From an uncultured bacterium (GTDB lineage Bacteria; Planctomycetota; UBA8108; UBA1146): DNA of 45,552 nt. Position numbers and translations under genes: made by a program. The stretch spans positions 1 through 45,552 of the forward strand of contig CALEHF010000311.1 of the NCBI GenBank assembly GCA_937876125.1, given 5' to 3'. How positions within the stretch are numbered: the first letter of the stretch is position 1; each line of letters opens with the position of its first letter. This document shows positions 42,137-45,552 of the stretch, piece after piece. The notes beneath the pieces were generated by a model that saw only the letters and a list, made by a program, of their open reading frames with translations, was not told the origin of the DNA and searched no databases.

Positions 42137-44773
42137 TCAGAGCTGCGCGCGCCACTTCGAGATGCGCTCGAGCGCTTCGAGCGGGGTCATCCCATTCGGA
42201 TCGAGCGCTTCGAGTTCCCGGATGATGTCATCCCCCCGCGTCGCGAACAGTCCGAGCTGCATCACTGGGGCAGGGTCGAGTCGGCGCGGAACCGCGGCCG
42301 GAGTGCCGCGCCCGCCCACATGCTCCTGTTCGAGGTGACCAAGGATCTCTTTCGCTCGAGAGAGCACTCCAGGAGGAATCCCTGCCAGCCGCGCCACGTG
42401 TATGCCGTACGCCTTGTCGGTCCCCCCCGGCACGATCTTGTGGAGGAAGACGATCTCATCCTTCCACTCCCGGACCGCGACGTTCAGGTTCTCGACCTTC
42501 CCCTCGTGACGCTCTTCCAGCTCGGTTAGCTCGTGATAGTGCGTGGCGAAGAGAGTGCGCGCCGCGACCGGTTCGATGAGATGCTCGCTGATCGCCCACG
42601 CGAGGCTCACACCATCGAGAGTGCTCGTTCCGCGCCCCACCTCGTCGAGGATCACGACCGAGCGCGTGGTCGCGTTGTTCAGGATGTTGGCCGTCTCGAT
42701 CATCTCGACCATGAATGTCGATTGCCCGCGCGTTAAGTCATCCGCGGCGCCGACGCGCGTGAAGATTCGATCGGCGATTCCGACCGTCGCCCGCGCGGCG
42801 GGTACGTACGAGCCGAGCTGAGCGAGCAGGACGATCAACGCGGTTTGACGAATGTAGGTCGACTTTCCCGCCATGTTGGGGCCGGTGATCACCGCGAGGG
42901 TTCCATGATCCCCACCGAGCCCGGTGTCATTCGGAGTGAAGTCGGTGCGACCGCTCCCCGCCGACAAGACGGGGTGGCGCCCCTCCTCGATCAGGAGGAT
43001 CGGCTCCTCTACGATTTGCGGGCGCACGTAGCCCTCTTCGCTCGCCATCGCCGCAAGACTCGCGAGGGCATCGATCGTCGAGAGCGCCCCCGCCGCCCGT
43101 TGGAGGCTCGCGAGCTCACCAACCAACGTGTCGCGGAAGTTCTGGAACAGCTCGAGTTCCAGAGACTCGGCGCGTTCCTTCGCGCCGAGCACGCGGTTTT
43201 CTTGCTCCTTCAGCGAAGGGGTGACGTAGCGCTCAGCGTTCTTGAGGGTCTGTTTGCGAGTGTAGTCGTCGGGGATGCGATCGCGATGAGTATGGGTCAC
43301 CTCGATGAAGTATCCGAACACCCGGTTGAACCCGACCTTCAAGGTGGGGATTCCAGTGCGTTCAATTTCATCCGCCTGGAACTTCGCGATCCAATCGACG
43401 CCCTCTCGAGAAATCGTGCGCAGCTCGTCGAGCTCGGGCTCGAACCCGTCACGGATCACTCCGCCATCTTTGACTGTGACCGGCGGTTGTTCGACGATCG
43501 CCCGATCGATCTGCAGGGCAATATCGAAGAGCCGATCTTGATCGAGATCCTCGAGCACTTCGGTGATCACCGACGCCTCTACGGACCCAAGAGCCTCCCG
43601 CACCCGCGGAATCGCCCGTAGCGATGCCTCGAGCGCGCGCAGGTCCCGGCCGTTCGCGCGCCCCATCGTGAGTCGCGAGGTCAGACGTTCGATATCGCGG
43701 ACCGGACCGAGCGCCTCGCGCACCTCGCCGAGGACCTCGGCATCGTCGACCAGCGCCGCAACCCCCGACTGACGGTGCAATATCGCATCGCGCTCTGCCA
43801 AAGGTGCGGTGAGCCACTCCCGAAGGAGCCGTGCCCCCATCGCGGTGCGGGTGCGATCGAGATGTCCGAGCAGTGAGCCGCGCCGCTCGCCCGTGCGCGA
43901 AACCGACAACAAGTCGAGAGCTCGGTGCGTCGCGGCGTCGAGCCCCAAGCGCTGCCTTCCCCCGCCGGTGCGCAAGCGTGCGATGTGCGGAAGCGCTTGG
44001 CGCTGCGTCTCGCCGAGGTAGTGGATCAGTGCACCGGCGGCATCGAGCCCGGGTCCGAGGTGCTCACATCCGAACCCTTCGAGTGAACGGGTGCCGAAGT
44101 GAGCGAGCAGCCGCTCGCGCCCCGTCTCGTGATCGAAATGCCATTCGGGGTAAGGGGTCAGAGAGCACTCTGATTGATGAACCGAGAGCCAGTGAAGAGG
44201 AGGAACCTCTGCGGTCGGGCGCCCTTCGGCGAAGAGGCACTCCCGCGGTGCAACTGCGAGCAGCAACTCTGGCCAACGCGTGTCGGTCGGCAGGTCCTCG
44301 GCGTGAAAGCGCCCGGTCGACAAGTCGACCCACGCGACACCGATCCCCTCGGAGCGCATGACGAGCGCGGCGAGATGGAGAGGCTGATGCTCATCGAGCG
44401 CATCTTCATCGACGAAGGTCCCGGGGGTCACCACACGTACGACTTCGCGGTCGACGATCCCTTTCGCTTCCTTCGGATCCCCTACTTGCTCACAGATCGC
44501 CACCCGTCTGCCTGCGCGCACGAGTCGGCGAATGTAGTTGTCGATCGACTTGACCGGGATCCCCGCCATCGGAATCGGATCGCCGTTCTTCTCTTTCGAA
44601 CGAGCGGTGAGCGTGATCCCCAACAGCTCAGAGCACGCACGCGCGTCCTCGAAGAACATCTCGTAGAAGTCCCCCATGCGGAAAAAGAGGATGTCGCCGG
44701 GGTGCTGCTCCTTTGCGCGAAAGTACTGGCGCATCATCGGAGTCTGCTCGGTGTCGGCCGTGCTCCGGATCAT
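42137..44773 (-). CDS. mutS: DNA mismatch repair protein MutS
   Basis: 878 residues from the ATG at 44773 (GGGAG 9 bases upstream). The frame stays open to 45196, but that extension lies over the neighbouring gene and has no family residues. The mismatch-recognition motif F-x-E is GDFYEMFFEDA (F36, E38). The core and clamp domains contain RLGLDAATHRALDLL and FGYFIEVTHTHRDRI. The ATPase contains GPNMAGKSTYIRQTA (Walker A, near 628), MVEMIETANIL and VVILDEVGRGTSTLDG (Walker B). The C-terminal part ends SKWRAQL. It recognises mispairs and short loops and recruits MutL. Its stop codon is 18 bp from the stop of the haem-binding gene (convergent). Confidence 0.97.
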   Translation of the reverse strand: MIRSTADTEQTPMMRQYFRAKEQHPGDILFFRMGDFYEMFFEDARACSELLGITLTARSKEKNGDPIPMAGIPVKSIDNYIRRLVRAGRRVAICEQVGDPKEAKGIVDREVVRVVTPGTFVDEDALDEHQPLHLAALVMRSEGIGVAWVDLSTGRFHAEDLPTDTRWPELLLAVAPRECLFAEGRPTAEVPPLHWLSVHQSECSLTPYPEWHFDHETGRERLLAHFGTRSLEGFGCEHLGPGLDAAGALIHYLGETQRQALPHIARLRTGGGRQRLGLDAATHRALDLLSVSRTGERRGSLLGHLDRTRTAMGARLLREWLTAPLAERDAILHRQSGVAALVDDAEVLGEVREALGPVRDIERLTSRLTMGRANGRDLRALEASLRAIPRVREALGSVEASVITEVLEDLDQDRLFDIALQIDRAIVEQPPVTVKDGGVIRDGFEPELDELRTISREGVDWIAKFQADEIERTGIPTLKVGFNRVFGYFIEVTHTHRDRIPDDYTRKQTLKNAERYVTPSLKEQENRVLGAKERAESLELELFQNFRDTLVGELASLQRAAGALSTIDALASLAAMASEEGYVRPQIVEEPILLIEEGRHPVLSAGSGRTDFTPNDTGLGGDHGTLAVITGPNMAGKSTYIRQTALIVLLAQLGSYVPAARATVGIADRIFTRVGAADDLTRGQSTFMVEMIETANILNNATTRSVVILDEVGRGTSTLDGVSLAWAISEHLIEPVAARTLFATHYHELTELEERHEGKVENLNVAVREWKDEIVFLHKIVPGGTDKAYGIHVARLAGIPPGVLSRAKEILGHLEQEHVGGRGTPAAVPRRLDPAPVMQLGLFATRGDDIIRELEALDPNGMTPLEALERISKWRAQL

Positions 44774-45080
44774 CGGTGGGGCTCCCTGTCGGATTGAGGC
44801 GGCTCGAATGGGGCGCGAATTGTAGCGGCTCACCGCGCCGATGCCTGCGCTTCCCATCGAGTCCTTTGGACACGGCGAGAGACCGCTCACGCACGCGTAA
44901 AGAGCAGGGAGAGCGGCACTTCGAGCCAGCGGGGAGCGGGCGGGGGCCGGGGCATCGTATTCTTTCGATGGATCTGTCCGTCGAGGCTCTCCCCCATTTG
45001 TTCTTCCGGGGGGCACTAGCCACCGAAATCGAACCTCGGTTCGATCGCAGTTTCCCGACAGCCTCCGAGGAGCCCAATCG
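44774..45080. other. Divergent region between mutS and the Pro-rich gene
   Basis: 307 bp. It contains a possible 38-codon upstream frame (44968-45084, MDLSVEALPHLFFRG...). Its TGA overlaps the ATG of the next gene, and a TATTCT hexamer lies 4 bases before its ATG. There is no ribosome-binding site for it, so it would need leaderless translation. GAGGAG at 45067-45072 serves the downstream gene. Confidence 0.4.
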
Positions 45081-45552
45081 ATGACATTCGAACCCTTTCG
45101 CAGCGTCGTGCTGTCGGGCGGAACGACGCAGCCAGCCCCCCCGGCCAAAACCCCAACCAGCGAAACCATCGTCGAGCGCCCCGGGGTTGGCCCCACGAGC
45201 AGCGGGGAGTCTCACCCGGTGAGCTCCGAGCGCCCCGAAAGCCTGCATCACCTGGAGCGCAGCGACAATCTAGAAGAGATCGTCCGTCCTGCTTCGACCG
45301 TTCTGACCAAGGAATGGGTCTTTGCCCAGACCCAAGACGATGTCGAGAGCGCACTCGGAAAGGACGGGCCCCGCGAAGCGACGATTTCTCCCGCTCAGAT
45401 CCCCGCCGCGCGCCCGGCCCCCACCGCGCCACTCGCGCCGCGCACCGATCGGGTCGCACCGGTCGCCAACCTCCACATGGCACCGCTCCCGGCGCAGGGG
45501 CTCCGGGAGGAGACGACCGGCGGTGTCCCGTCCCTGCACGGCTCCGACTTCC
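45081..45552 (+). CDS. Pro/Ala-rich hypothetical protein, N-terminal part (runs off the window)
   Basis: An open frame with no stop to the end of the window; the visible 157 codons start MTFEPFRSVVLSGGTTQPAP. The ATG has GAGGAG 8 bases upstream, a strong site. The composition is Pro, Ala, Ser, Thr and Glu-rich (PPAKTPTSETIVERPGVGP, ARPAPTAPLAPRTDRVAP) with one more ordered stretch, STVLTKEWVFAQTQDDVESA. No signal peptide or membrane helix is seen. I do not recognise a family; a disordered linker before a folded domain beyond the window is the simplest reading. It is divergent from mutS. Confidence 0.65.
   Translation, partial: MTFEPFRSVVLSGGTTQPAPPAKTPTSETIVERPGVGPTSSGESHPVSSERPESLHHLERSDNLEEIVRPASTVLTKEWVFAQTQDDVESALGKDGPREATISPAQIPAARPAPTAPLAPRTDRVAPVANLHMAPLPAQGLREETTGGVPSLHGSDF

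Noticed and set aside
44774..45196. N-terminal extension of MutS to 45196
   Set aside because: MutS homology begins at TADTEQTPMMRQYFRAK; the extension is antisense to the Pro-rich gene and lacks a ribosome-binding site.
1..45552. tRNA or rRNA genes
   Set aside because: I scanned for the T-loop GTTCGAnTC pattern with a matching acceptor stem and for conserved rRNA segments and saw none; a covariance search would be decisive.

Overview
The window is GC-rich and looks like chromosomal DNA of a member of the Planctomycetota, probably an uncultivated lineage. The evidence is indirect: three planctomycete-type c-type cytochrome (PSCyt1-like) domains fused to a DUF2231 membrane domain, a secreted protein with paired dockerin-like Ca-binding repeats, a valyl-tRNA synthetase with a long insertion of the kind I associate with that phylum, and an integrase-core transposase of a type I associate with it. 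No tRNA, rRNA, CRISPR array, phage module or plasmid gene was found. Assignment to a lower rank is not possible from the sequence alone.

Layout. 1-2.2 kb, plus strand: the end of an EF-P lysyltransferase gene (epmA-like), a DinB-fold protein, a small exported protein and a GNAT acetyltransferase. 2.35-6.5 kb, minus strand: a lactate-utilisation operon lutA-lutB-lutC with ATGA overlaps, preceded by a MerR-type regulator with a cobalamin-cap-like domain. lutB carries a one-base frame disruption in a run of six G/C. 6.6-10 kb, minus: a catalytic/non-catalytic pair of M16 peptidases. 10.2-14.5 kb, plus: valS, then a dockerin/PrcB-like secreted protein with a strong terminator. 14.8-17.1 kb, plus: a NarL-type response regulator, a CsbD-like stress protein and a soluble GAF/HisKA_3 histidine kinase. 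17.2-18.9 kb: a decayed insertion sequence with 17-bp terminal inverted repeats. It truncates an RNB ribonuclease gene that was translationally coupled to a LOG-family gene (18.9-19.8 kb). 20.2-25.4 kb, minus: an MprF-like flippase/synthetase, a DUF1003 membrane protein, an iodotyrosine-deiodinase-like flavoprotein and a DUF3224 protein. 25.6-30.4 kb: a large secreted protein and a TonB-dependent receptor, divergently arranged. 30.5-36.8 kb: a nucleotide-sugar dehydrogenase, trmB-uvrC, a STAS/anti-sigma-kinase pair and an MshEN-domain protein. 36.8-45.5 kb: an FMN glutamate-synthase-like oxidoreductase, a Maf pyrophosphatase, the triheme cytochrome, a haem-binding protein, mutS, and the start of a Pro-rich gene that runs off the end.

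Themes. Housekeeping information-processing genes (epmA, valS, trmB, uvrC, mutS, maf) alternate with envelope and redox functions (LutABC, cytochromes, TonB receptor, MprF) and with partner-switch or two-component signalling. The points most worth a second look are: the lutB frame disruption, whose unshifted frame fuses LutB to LutC; the B12-cap regulator in the lut operon, which lacks the usual lower-ligand histidine; the triheme DUF2231 cytochrome; the deiodinase-like enzyme with an intact E/Y/K triad; and the IS-mediated loss of the RNB ribonuclease.
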